Shown in pieces: positions 1 through 11,632 of a stretch of 64,000 nucleotides of DNA. This DNA comes from Macrostomum hystrix (taxonomy: Eukaryota; Platyhelminthes; Macrostomidae). The notes under the pieces were generated by a model. That model saw nothing but the letters and a program-made list of their open reading frames with translations. It was not told the origin of the DNA and did not search any database. Each line of letters opens with the position of its first letter. Positions within the stretch are counted from its first letter, which is position 1. Location of the stretch: positions 9,161,501 to 9,225,500 of the forward strand of contig CATNEN010000039.1 of NCBI GenBank assembly GCA_950097015.1. Reading direction: 5' to 3'. Both the position numbers and the translations under genes were made by a program.

Positions 1-240
1 CTCGAAGTTGCTTTGAAGTCAAAATTAAGCTTGCTCGAAGTTGAGCATAGCGCTGAGATGCTCAGAACTGGAATCTTGTCAGTGTGACTGAGGTGTTATG
101 CAGTTCAGCAAAGGTGTTCATAATTGCTTAGATTTAGAGCAGTTTTATTATTGGGTCTAGAAATAATAAAATTTATTAATTAAACTCAAATAAAAAGCTG
201 CCTGTGCAAAATATCGGAAGCCAAGTCAGCTAGTGTTCTG
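1..240 (-). terminator. 3' flank and poly(A) signals of the coiled-coil gene
   Basis: On the minus strand two AATAAA hexamers (plus-strand TTTATT at 172-177 and 144-149) lie about 65 and 90 bases downstream of the stop codon at 241-243. This fits a short 3' UTR. Nothing else is recognised here. Confidence 0.5.
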
Positions 241-3200
241 TCAAGCCTTTGGTTTGCCCTTGGCCTTGGCTTTGTCCTCCTGCTGATCGGGTCCGGCCGG
301 CTTGCTCAACTGGTCCACCTTAGCCTTGAGCTCGTCGTGACTCTCATGAATAGCTTTTAGCTCTTCGACCCGCAGCTTCTGCTCAGACTGGATTTTCATG
401 CCCAGCACGGTCTTCACAGTCTGGACTGCCTCAGCCAACTTGCGCACCTGTGCCTGGCACTCCTCCAGCTCCGCCGCTGTCACACCGCCGCCTCCGCCAC
501 CGCTGTGGCCTCCCAGAGTGTCCAGCCTGGCCCGCAGCTTGGCCAGCTCCTTGTTCATCTCGTCGACGGCTTTAGCCCGATCGGACACTTCAGTGGACAG
601 GCCGGCTCGGAGCTCCTCACGGACAGTGCCAACCAGGGCGCTGGTTGAGCTCAGCTGTCAAAGAAGCCGATATGGTGTGTTTCTGTTAACAGTAGAAAGA
701 CTACGCTATTTTGCCTGGGGAAGAAAGACGAATGAAAAAACCACGGAGGATGTTTCAAATACCCACCGCCTACTGCACGATTGCTGCCAAACTGAATGAC
801 CGATTTTTGTGAGAGTCCACCAAATGGATCAAAGTTGTCCGCCCTTGACGTTGAGCTAACTTACAAAAGTCGTCCGACGTAGGCATCGTCAATATATTCA
901 GCTATTGAAGATATTGCCGAAAACTGTGTTGACGCTTAACTTTCACTATGCTCACTACAGTGTACATCGCTAGACTGACTGTACACTGACTGATTGTTTC
1001 TGTCACTTGCACATTGCGCTCAAATTCTATCGATTAGGCTAGCTTAGGCTCTGAGAGTTTTCGTCAGACATCAAACCTAGCTGATCGAGTTGCCTCAACA
1101 TAAAAACAAGGACAACTGTAACATTGCACTGTGTAAACCTATTTGGCGAATCCAAAGTGGATTCCATGAGGACCAACCTCTAAAGGCACTGACTGAAGAT
1201 GAGAGAGCTGTTATTATTGTTTTTTATAGTCGATCTGATGTGGAGTGTGCTACGGGAATCGAGTGGGAATGTGAGCCAGCAGAATTTTTCAAATTTTAGG
1301 CAGTTAATAATCGCGACCCACCTAGCAGCTGGCCGCAAAGCAAGATCATTAATCTTAAGGCCGGGTTTGGGGCGGCGGTGAATTAAGTAGCCGTCGAATC
1401 CCCTCTCCCTGGATCTGTTCTAGCCCCCTGTAGGAATGACTGATCGCGGGACATAACTTTATTGTATGAGCTAGTTTAGGTCATAATTCCCCTCCAAACC
1501 GCGATCAGATATTGGGAATCACTCGGGCATTATGAGTGATCATTAATTCTTCATGTCCCCACTTCTTACAGTATTCGAGCCCAGCTCGACTTTATGACCT
1601 CCTCTCTTAGATACATGTAAATGTCACTGTAGGCAGGTCGGCGCCTGCGCTTCCATTGTCCTGGCGGAGTAACAATTATTGGCCGACTGCCGGCGGCTGC
1701 TCGTAAAGGAGCATCTGTCGTTTCTCGCCGCCGGTTCATTGGGTAATCGGGGTGGCCATCGCCGCTTCGATTCCTCGATGACAGGCTGGCGCGAATGTGT
1801 GTTATTTTTATGAATGTCGAGGTTGGCGTGCTGCAGGACCATTTAAGAAAGCGCGCTGCGCTGCTCCCCCTAGGACCTCCGCCCAGAGACTTAACCGGCT
1901 TGCGGACCCGTCTTCCCCGACGAGCCTTCCGGACTTATCTCTCCCACTTAGGGTTTAGACCCTCGAGCTTTAAGCTCATCTAGCGCTCACAGGCTCATTG
2001 CCTGCCTATAAGCTCCTAATAGTGCAAGCCACCTCTTTAGGTGAGCTCTCGAATTGAGCCACTGAGCTCCACCGGTGTGTTGGCCCCTGCCAGCTCACAC
2101 TTAGCTTTCCCCTCCTCTGTCCTCTGGCCAATTTTAATTACAACTTAAATGCTTTCACCTAGTGTTTGCCTCTATGTTTATTTTCTCTACTAGACAGCCC
2201 TCAGCTATGAGTGGCTAATCTTCTAGGGGGTGGGCTCTGGTGATGCCGAGCTGAAGGCTGCTGCAGGAAGGCAACTGTACGCGCGCATGATAGTAATAAG
2301 AAGCTAGGGATTCGCGAGCAGATGCGGAGTGTAGCACGTGCATCTCTGCCGGGGTGGGGGATTCCTTGGCCGGTTTCCCTCTCTTCCTGGTGGGTCAAGG
2401 GGTACGTGCCAAACTCCCCTGCCAATGGAGCTTCCCTTCTGTCCCCCTACTCTCGCAACTGCGGCCACGGGAGCGAGAGTGATGATCTAATAATCTTTCG
2501 CTTGCGTAATCACTCAGCCAGTGTTCTGCTTAATCTCTCCAGCCTCTGATTTCCTCAACTCACACAGATTCGGGTTGTAAGTTACTTAATGTGTAGGCTG
2601 CAGTCTAATGTATATAATGTGTCTGATGTCTTACGAGTAGGATTCCGGCTATGGATTCTCATTCGAGCTCTTAGTACCACCTTTCTAGACCCCTGTAGCG
2701 CGAATTCAGGAATCCCCTTTTGAGGCGTGTCTCGATCCATTCTGGGGCTCTGACCCCAGTCTAAAACGGAAGTTGCAGAATGCCCTATTTTTCGGCTTGT
2801 CTAGATCTGCGTGATAAAGTAGGAGCTGTCGCTGTGTACTCCGGGGACCCAAGTTCCCAAATGCCTGCGGTGGCGACGTAGGCGCATTGGGTGGTGGCGC
2901 TACCCTAGATCATATATCCGCTTTGCCGATAGCCTTTCCGCAGTTCTGTGACAAGAGCCTAGGCCGATTCGACCACCGCTACCAAGGTTAGGAGTCAGTT
3001 GCGCCCGTGCTACTGACGACAGTAGGCTGTCTAGCCCTGTCCTGTCCGATTCCGGATAGTCCGAAGCCTCTATCTTTAGACTTTAAGCCGGTTTCGAGCA
3101 TTGCTTGGGGTAGGCACGGCAATCATGCCTGTGGCCTATGGGACGAGTGGGACTGGCCAGCCTGAGGCCGATAGGACCACTACCTGCATCTACTGAACCT

Positions 3201-6164
3201 CCTCATCTCTCCCTTCATCTCCTCTCTGTCCCCGCGACATCTCGCGAGTAGCTAGGTGGATATTTAATCGACTATGTCGCCCGCCTCTAGCAATCATCTC
3301 TCATGAGGGCAGGTCAGCGGTTGCAAAACACCCAAACCATGTCAGGATGATCTTCTCCATGACTAACCATTTCAGATCGCCTTCAGCACGGTGCTCTTAA
3401 CCAAAGTTTACCTGAAGAGGCAAAAAAGCAAACCTTGGCTTTAGTCAAGGCATTTCCAATACCTCGAGGACAAGGGCATGGACTGGACGCGAGGAGCATG
3501 CTCTTGCTATAGTTTTTCAGACTCCAAATGCCACAAAAACACTTAGACTCGACGTAAGACTGAGTGCCACTTCATTCTGAGTACATAGTGATGAAGCATT
3601 GTGCGCCCAGTGCCAGCTCACCAGATCATCGGTGGCAGCCTGTCGGTTCTGGATGGAAGCCAGTTGGCCCTTGACCAGCTCCTGCCACTTTGTTGACGCG
3701 TCAAACTTTTCTGCCAGCTGACGCAGCGCCAAAGAGATTTCCTGAAGATTTTGAGAATTTCAGTATAACCATAGACATATTAGCAGCCTGCAGATTCAGC
3801 AACCCCACCCCTCACTCCTCACATTCAGCAACCCCAACCGTCACTCCCACATTCAGCAACCCCAACCGTCACTCCCCACATTCAGCAACCCCAACCGTCA
3901 CTCCCCACATTCAGCAACCCCAACCGTCACTCCCCACATTCAGCAACCCCAAACCTCACTCCCACATTCAGCAACCCCAAACCTCACTCCTCACATTCAG
4001 CAACCCCAACCGTCACTCCTCACATTCAGCAACCCCAACCGTCACTCCTCACATTCAGCAACCCCAACCCTCACTCCTCACATTCAGCAACCCCAACCCT
4101 CACTCCTCACATTCAGCAACCCCAACCGTCACTCCTCACATTCAGCAACCCCAACCCTCACTCCTCACATTCAGCAACCCCAACCGTCACTCCTCACATT
4201 CAGCAACCCCAACCGTCACTCCTCACATTCAGCAACCCCAACCCTCACTCCTCACATTCAGCAACCCCAACCGTCACTCCTCACATTCAGCAACCCCAAC
4301 CCTCACTCCTCACATTCAGCAACCCCAACCCTCACTCCTCACATTCAGCAACCCCAACCGTCACTCCTCACATTCAGCAACCCCAACCGTCACTCCTCAC
4401 ATTCAGCAACCCCAACCCTCACTCCTCACATTCAGCAACCCCAACCCTCACTCCTCACATTCAGCAACCCCAACCGTCACTCCTCACATTCAGCAACCCC
4501 AACCGTCACTCCTCACATTCAGCAACCCCAACCGTCACTCCTCACATTCAGCAACCCCAACGCTCACTCCTCACATTCAGCAACCCCAACCCTCACTCCT
4601 CACATTCAGCAACCCCAACCCTCACTCCTCACATTCATAGATGCAGCAAATGCAAATTAGCTAAAACATAAATTTTCCTTTTACCTCGGACTTCTGTTTC
4701 TCCTGCGGGATAAAATTAGTGATATGAATTGCTATTGAGCATTAGGAACGGCAATTTGATGGCATAGATAATTATTTGCTACAATAAGTACCCTAATAGT
4801 TCTCACCGCAGTGGCATTTGAGTCCACTTTTTCAGTCAGGCGATCCAATTTAGTGCCCAGTGACTGAACCCGCTCGTCTGAGTCTGTCACTCTGCGCATT
4901 GTCTCGCGTCGGTAGTCCTCTAGAAGGGTCTGCAACTGCTGCGAGTCCTAGGAAGGCATTAAATGTTTTTTGTGCTTTTTGTGGAGTTCTTAAGCAGAAA
5001 TCTTCAAGACTAGCATTCTGTCACCCAGTCTAGCAGTCTGTCACTCAGTCTAGCAATCTGTCACTCAGTCTAGCAATATGTCACTCTGTCTAGCAGTCTG
5101 TCACTCAGTCAGGCAGTCTATCACTCAGTCTAGCAGTCTGTCACTCAGTCAGGCAGTCTATCACTCAGTCTAGCAGTCTGTCACTCAGTCTAGCAGCGTG
5201 TCACTCAGTCTAGCAGTCTGTCACTCAGTCAGGCAGTCTATCACTCAGTCTAGCAGTCTGTCACTCAGTCAGGCAGTCTATCACTCAGTCTAGCAGTCTG
5301 TCACTCAGTCTAGCAGTCTGTCACTCAGTCTGTCACTCAGTCTAGCAGTCTGTCACTCAGTCTAGGAGTCTGTCACTCAGTCTAGCAGTCTGTCACTCAG
5401 TCTAGCAGTCTGTCACACAGTCTAGCAGCCTGTCACTCAGTCTAGCAGCCAGTCAATAGGTCCCGGACGCACCGATCCCGGCAGGTTTCGCAGCTTCTGC
5501 GCCAGCGCCGCCACCTCCCGGTCTGTTCGCTCTGCCCGAGCCTCGGCCTCGCGCAGCCTGGCAGCCGACTTGGCCTCGGCCGCCTCCGCCGCCGACTGAG
5601 CGCGCCTGGCGGCTTCCACCAGCTCTATGGAGGCTGCTTGGGAGGCCGGCGGCGGCGGCGGCGCGGGAGGCGAAGGAGGCTCCCGCGGAAGAGGCTGCAC
5701 AACTGCCGGTGGGGGGATCTTGACCGCCCTGATTGCCTCTGTGAGTCGCTGCTCAAGCTCTAGCCGGGCCTGTCTCTCCCGTCCGGACCTGATGTCCAGC
5801 TCCCCAAGAAGCATCCGCTCGGACTCCGCCTGGCCCCGTGCGGCCTCCTCACGAAGCCGGACCTCCTTAGCCAGCATCCGCTGTCCCATCAGCTCGACGG
5901 CCTCCTGAATGCGCGTCTGCAGCAGCAACAGGTCGGCGTCCTGCAGACTACTGCCGTTGCTAGCCGTGTGCTTCTGCTTCTGCAGCTGCTCTTGCTGCTG
6001 AAGCTGCAGCTGCGTCACTTGGCGCTCTAAGCGGCCTCGTTCAGCCGATTCTCGCTTTACCCGATTCTTCAGGTCGGACAGAGCTCGCTGAAGGCCTGTC
6101 GACGTCAGCTCCCTGCTGCTGTCGCTTTCAGCAGCTTGACTGGGCTTCTGCTGCTGTTGATGTA

Positions 6165-6216
<52 letters not shown>

Positions 6217-7763
6217 AAAAAGCTGCTGCTGCATCTGCTGATGATGTCGCTGGTCCAGCTGCCTATCGTTTAGACGCATGGCTGCTATCTGCAGGTCGTG
6301 GAGTGGGGTGGGTGCAAGAATGCAGGGGAACTGTGGAGTGGGGTGGGTGCAATAATGATGTCGGGGGTTGGGGTGGGTGCAATAATGAGGTCGGGGAGTG
6401 GGGTGGGTGAACGAACGCATTGAGCCAGCAAGTTTAATATAGGATTCTTAAGTGGATATAATTATACAAAATTTAACCCCAAACCAACAGGCAAGAGAAT
6501 CTATTTTTATTCAATACAATTTAAATTTTACCTCCTGAGCCAAGCGACTCGTCTGGCGATCCTGCTCGGCTCGCCCCCTAGCCAGTTCTGACAGCTCATT
6601 CTCTAGGGCTTCAATCCGAGCCATTGTCTGCCGCTCGATACGGTCTAGGCCAGCCACGCCGCCGCCGCCGCCTCCGTTGGCGGCAACGGCGGCCGCAGCC
6701 CGCATCACCGCCTCCTCCATGGCCTGCCTCGTGCGCCTCTCCTGTCGCGCCGTGTTCGAGCGCAGCTCCTCCTGAGTTCGCGCCACCTCCGATAGCAGGG
6801 CTCGATTGGCGCGCTCGGCCACTCGCAGTCGGGCTTCCAGATTGCGCAGGCGCTCCTCCGGTCCTTCAGGGACTGGCGGTGTGGCCGCTTGTCCAGCATT
6901 GCCACCAGCGGCTCCGGTTTGGCCAAAGTCGTGAGACGGTCGGGTCAGGGTTGGAAACTCCCAGGCTCTGCTCAGATGTTTTCGCGGAACCGGAGTTTAT
7001 CGGTTTTTATAATTGGGTGCCAGACTGCGCTAGGCGTGGATTGAAAAAGAGTGAGGTGGGTGCCAGACTGCGCTGGGTGCGGATTGAAAATGAGTGAGGT
7101 GGGTGCCAGACTGCGCTGGGTGCGGATTGAAAAAGAGTGAGGTGGGTGCCAGACTGCGCTGGGTGCGGATTGAAAATGAGTGAGGTGGGTGCCAGACTGC
7201 GCTGGGTGCGGATTGAAAATGAGTGAGGTGGGTGCCAGACTGCGCTGGGTGCGGATTGAAAATGAGTGAGGTGGGTGCCAGACTGCGCTGGGTGCGGATT
7301 GAAAATGAGTGAGGTGGGTGCCAGACTGCGCTGGGTGCGGATTGAAAATGAGTGAGGTGGGTGCCAGACTTCGCTGGATTCTGATTAAAAATGAGTGAGG
7401 TGGGTGCCAGACTGAGGTTTTTGTGGAGTCGAATGGAGTGAGGTGGGTGCTCGAATTGTATGGGTGTGGAGTGAAAGAGAGTTGATGCTGGAGCTATAAT
7501 CCAGTGGATGTGGAGTCGAACAAAGTGAAAGTAAAATGGAGTCGGATATAGAGCAATAAATTGGTGATGATCAATTTGCGTCACGAAGGTTGTCAAAAGT
7601 TGCTTTTGAGTCATTTAGTCTACGATTGTGAACAATGACCGATTTTTCTGCACGCGTAGTAGACGTAATTTGAAAAAGTTCATTTAAAATTCAAAATTCC
7701 CAAAGCTTACCTGATAGTTGGATTTCGATTCCTCACAACGTAAGTCTGTTTGACACCATGCAT
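241..7763 (-). CDS. Coiled-coil, poly-Q protein (multi-exon, function unknown)
   Basis: I rebuild a spliced gene from exons 7763-7711, 6967-6532, 6288-5473, 4947-4807, 3741-3622 and 654-241. Each has AG acceptor and GT donor sites and the frame stays open (first junction phase 2, all others phase 0), giving about 659 residues. The first exon starts at an ATG (MHGVKQ) and is joined by a split Arg codon. The protein is almost wholly predicted coiled coil, rich in Glu, Arg, Gln, Leu and Ala, with a Gly run in exon 2, a poly-Gln stretch (CAG/CTG run near 6160-6217), a Pro-rich loop near 5640-5700 and a Lys-rich tail. There is no signal peptide, membrane segment or catalytic motif. A structural or cytoskeletal scaffold role is only a guess. 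Further small exons may lie in the 3-kb last intron. Four of the five introns carry private tandem arrays. Confidence 0.65.
686..1165 (+). mobile_element. Degenerate copy of TTAA-flanked MITE-like element
   Basis: It starts TTAACAGTAGAAAGACTACG and follows the family sequence (TTTCAAATACCCAC, then GACCGATTTTTGTG, then GTCCACCA) to about 940. An unrelated insertion of roughly 150 bases follows, then matching sequence resumes around 1108-1165. The 3' terminus is lost. It lies in the last intron of the coiled-coil gene. Confidence 0.55.
1166..3621. other. Long last intron, unique sequence
   Basis: Mixed-composition single-copy sequence between the last two recognised exons of the coiled-coil gene. 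I see no tandem array, no recognisable protein and no SINE head. Short ORFs here lack coding character. Unrecognised small exons or an old transposon remnant are possible. Confidence 0.4.
3793..4637. repeat. Minisatellite, 29-bp unit, about 29 copies
   Basis: Head-to-tail copies of a 29-bp unit built around ATTCAGCAACCCCAA and CACTCCTC, varying mainly at CCGTC/CCCTC. It fills most of the 1065-bp intron between exons 4947-4807 and 3741-3622. The 316-residue plus-strand ORF across it is a by-product of stop-free repeats. Confidence 0.95.
5010..5454. repeat. Minisatellite, 20-bp unit, about 22 copies
   Basis: Repeats of TCACTCAGTCTAGCAGTCTG with minor variants (AGGCAGTCTA, one truncated unit). 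It starts about 20 bases inside the donor of exon 6288-5473, reading the minus strand, and fills that 525-bp intron. Confidence 0.95.
6293..6412. repeat. Short tandem repeat, about 36-bp unit, 3-4 copies
   Basis: Imperfect repeats around GTGGGGTGGGTGCAATAATG in the 243-bp intron between exons 6967-6532 and 6288-5473. It is the smallest array in this gene. Confidence 0.75.
7015..7450. repeat. Minisatellite, about 43-bp unit, about 10 copies
   Basis: The unit includes GAGTGAGGTGGGTGCCAGAC and GCGCTGGGTGCGG. Copies decay toward 7450. It lies in the first intron of the coiled-coil gene (7710-6968, minus strand). The 194-residue minus ORF across it is an artefact. Confidence 0.93.
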
Positions 7764-8848
7764 GTTGCGCTCAAATTTGCTGACCTCAGCTAGCCCGGTG
7801 TTTCAATGTAAAGATTTGGCTACAATGCCAGCTTGAATTAGAGGCCGGAGAAAAGGAGGCCAGCTCAGGGCGGACAGAGCCAGCTTTTCTGTGGACTGAA
7901 AAGCTTCGCAGATCCCATCTTCCCCCGCCTCACCTCCTCCTAGGAGCGCCCTGGCAACGAGAGGCGGGGCGGCCAAGTCTCCCCCCCAACTGCAGCATTC
8001 GCATCTGGGAAACTTCTCCCGCGGTCTCCGCACTCTCTGCCCTGCAGTCCGCACTACTCAGGCCTTTAGAGGGCCGGGCCGATTGTTCTTAACACTCCTC
8101 TGTACATCAGCCACACCAGCGTGTTTCCGCATTCCGCTGCTGGCCACAGGCTGTCATCATTGCCCCCCCCCCTGAGTACAGCCCAGCATGCCGACTAGGG
8201 GACAAAAAGTTGAATAAAAGCTTTGGCACTAGCTAGGCCTATCAGATACAAATGGCTTCAGTCAACTGAAAAAAGTAAAAAACCGGCGATTGCTGCTGCT
8301 GCTGGCTCCTGTCTTCCTAAACCCGCCACCCCAGAAAATCCTTTCTTTCAGTTGGCCTGGTTACCATTGGCAACAGGTGCGCTGGGGGGGGAGGGCAGCG
8401 TATTGAGTGAATTTGAAACATTTCAGCTGCTATTTATTATTCAGCTGCTCAATGAATAGCGAGCCTCTTTAAAGCCCAGTCAGCGCTAATTAAGATGCCA
8501 CATCAAGCCAGTGAGTCTGCTGACAAAACAAAAAACGGTTGAGAAAAAACGAAGGCAAGTTTTTATTCAGTGAATATTTCTGCACTCTGCGTTGCTTAAA
8601 GTACACATCTTCGGTCCAATAAGTGGAATACTATTTAATAGTCGATTTTTATTCTGTTTTTGCAAAGTTAGCACTGGTCAGAAATTAGCAGATTATGTAG
8701 CGAGCACAAACCCAGTGACTGGCTGGAAGGCGAGTAAAATCGTGGAAAGAAACAGTTAAGTTCGCTGTTTCGAAAAGCAAAATCTAATCAGACAGTTATC
8801 TCTACACGATACTGCTAAAAGGAATCTGCCAGGAAGACTCCTGAAGAT
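7764..8848. other. Upstream region of the coiled-coil gene
   Basis: GC-mixed 5' flank of the minus-strand gene. It contains a poly-C run near 8165 and (GCT)n near 8290. The ORFs at 7803-8054 and 8223-8459 show no recognisable protein. No clear promoter motif is assigned. Confidence 0.4.
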
Positions 8849-9210
8849 GGAATCTGCCTAGATTGTGGATTCTCTAGAGACGATTCCAATAGAAGGAATC
8901 TGCCTAGATTGTGGATTCTCTAGAGACGATTCCAATAGAAGGAATCTGCCTAGATTGTGGATTCTCGAGAGACGATTCCAATAGAAGGAATCTGCCTAGA
9001 TTGTGGATTCTCTAGAGACGATTCCAATAGAACGAATCTGCCTAGATTGTGGATTCTCGAGAGACGATTCCAATAGAACGAATCTGCCTAGATTGTGGAT
9101 TCTCTAGAGACGATTCCAATAGAAGGAATCTGCCCAGATTGTGGATTCTCTAGAGACGATTCCAATAGAAGGAATCTGCCTAGATTGTGGATTCTCTAGA
9201 GACGATTCCA
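8849..9210. repeat. Minisatellite, 46-bp unit, 8 copies
   Basis: Near-identical units, each with the perfect 10-bp palindrome TCTCTAGAGA (one-base variants in some) and outer arms GGAATC...GATTCC that can pair. It is intergenic between the coiled-coil gene and CERK. Confidence 0.95.
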
Positions 9211-9784
9211 ACAAAAATTAGTAAACTTACGTTAGAATGCTTAACCAATAACTAGGACAAGACAAAACAAACTTTAAAAAGAAAATTCACTCACTGCAAT
9301 CACCATTTAAACAAACGTGCGAATGATGTCCAATGATAAAAAAAAGAAAAAATGAAATGTCGAGTCATTTAAAGCAGGACAATCTGAATTAGCCATGAGT
9401 GATACTAGGCAGAAATTATTATAAATCACCGAAAGCAAAGCGTTCTAAATGAAACAGTTGTCGCTAGATCAAGCCAAATAACTGCCAATTTCGAACAGAA
9501 AGACTGTTTCCGAGTCAACTCCTTACACCGCGAATAAAAATACTAAAAGTACAACGCCAGTCAAAAAAATTAAAATCAACCGAATGTTGATGAGCTTCTA
9601 TGAAAGCAATTCAGTTATTAAGTTTTTCTAGTTTAATATACGTGCGGAATAGAAAACTAGAAACTTGACTAATGAACAAATTACTACTAACTGTTACTAA
9701 AGCGACTAGACACCTTTAAAAATAGTCTTTGTTCTTCACTTGAAAATAAATCATATTTACATTTTAGACGCAGTAAAGAACAGG
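9211..9784. other. AT-rich intergenic spacer
   Basis: AT-rich unique sequence between two arrays. No gene or element is recognised. Confidence 0.5.
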
Positions 9785-11470
9785 ACTGTGAGTGGATCAG
9801 GCTCATGAGGATCTGACAGTGAGTGGATCAGGCTCATGAGGATCTGACAGTGAGTGGATCAGGCTCATGAGGATCTGAAAGTGAGTGGATCAGGCTCATG
9901 AGGATCTGACAGTAAGTGGATAAGGCTCATGAGGATCTGAAAGTGAGTGGATCAGGCTCATGAGGATCTGACAGTAAGTGGAGCAGGCTCATGAGGATCT
10001 GACAGTGAGTGGATCAGGCTCATGAGGATCTGACAGTGAGTGGATAAGGCTCATGAGGATCTGACAGTGAGTGGATCAGGCTCATGAGGATCTGACAGTG
10101 AGTGGAGCAGGCTCATGAGGATCTGACAGTAAGTGGATCAGGCTCATGAGGATCTGACAGTAAGTGGAGCAGGCTCATGAGGATCTGACAGTGAGTGGAG
10201 CAGGCTCATGAGGATCTGACAGTAAGTGGAGCAGGCTCATGAGGATCTGACAGTGAGTGGAGCAGGCTCATGAGGATCTGACAGTGAGTGGATCAGGCTC
10301 ATGAGGATCTGACAGTGAGTGGATCAGGCTCATGAGGATCTGACAGTGAGTGGATCAGGCTCATGAGGATCTGACAGTGAGTGGATCAGGCTCATGAGGA
10401 TCTGACAGTGAGTGGATCAGGCTCATGAGGATCTGACAGTGAGTGGATCAGGCTCATGAGGATCTGACAGTAAGTGGATCAGGCTCATGAGGATCTGACA
10501 GTGAGTGGATAAGGCTCATGAGGATCTGACAGTGAGTGGATCAGGCTCATGAGGATCTGACAGTGAGTGGATCAGGCTCATGAGGATCTGACAGTGAGTG
10601 GATCAGGCTCATGAGGATCTGACAGTGAGTGGATCAGGCTCATGAAGATCTGACAGTGAGTGGATCAGGCTCATGAAGATCTGACAGTGAGTGGAGCAGG
10701 CTCATGAGGATCTGACAGTGAGTGGAGCAGGCTCATGAGGATCTGACAGTGAGTGGATAAGGCCATGAGGATCTGACAGTGAGTGGAGCAGGCTCATGAG
10801 GATCTGACAGTGAGTGGATCAGGCTCATGAAGATCTGACAGTGAGTGGAGCAGGCTCATGAGGATCTGACAGTGAGTGGATAAGGCTCATGAGGATCTGA
10901 CAGTGAGTGGATCAGGCTCATGAGGATCTGACAGTGAGTGGATCAGGCTCATGAGGATCTGACAGTGAGTGGATCAGGCTCATGAGGATCTGACAGTGAG
11001 TGGATCAGGCTCATGAAGATCTGACAGTGAGTGGATCAGGCTCATGAAGATCTGACAGTGAGTGGAGCAGGCTCATGAGGATCTGACAGTGAGTGGAGCA
11101 GGCTCATGAGGATCTGACAGTGAGTGGATCAGGCTCATGAGGATCTGACAGTGAGTGGATCAGGCTCATGAAGATCTGACAGTGAGTGGAGCAGGCTCAT
11201 GAGGATCTGACAGTGAGTGGATAAGGCTCATGAGGATCTGACAGTGAGTGGATCAGGCTCATGAGGATCTGACAGTGAGTGGATCAGGCTCATGAAGATC
11301 TGACAGTGAGTGGAGCAGGCTCATGAGGATCTGACAGTGAGTGGATAAGGCTCATGAGGATCTGACAGTGAGTGGATCAGGCTCATGAGGATCTGACAGT
11401 GAGTGGATCAGGCTCATGAGGATCTGACAGTGAGTGGATCAGGCTCATGAGGATCTGACAGTGAGTGGAG
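9785..11470. repeat. Minisatellite, 31-bp unit, about 54 copies
   Basis: One of the largest arrays. The unit contains CAGTGAGTGGATCAGG and the perfect palindrome CTCATGAG. Recurrent variants (ATCAGG/AGCAGG/ATAAGG, GAGGATC/GAAGATC, GTGAG/GTAAG) occur in blocks, which suggests higher-order duplication of several units. It lies downstream of the CERK stop codon. Confidence 0.97.
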
Positions 11471-11632
11471 ACTGTGACAAATAGGAATTGGGAAAATACA
11501 AGTCAAGCACGTTTAAATCTGACTGGAAAAATTATTGCCGAGTTGGCAAAAATTAAGCAGAAATTTAACAACTATCTACTACTAGTAGAAATAAAAGTAA
11601 AAGCTGGTTAAAATAGGCACAAGTTAATTAGG

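Noticed and set aside
3690-4640. 316-residue plus-strand ORF of HSATPTVTPHIQQ-type repeats
   Set aside because: It lies over the 29-bp array inside an intron of the minus-strand gene. The unit is simply stop-free.
8849-11470. Hammerhead ribozyme repeats, known from some animal tandem repeats
   Set aside because: I looked for the CTGATGAG and GAAA core pair in the units and did not find it.
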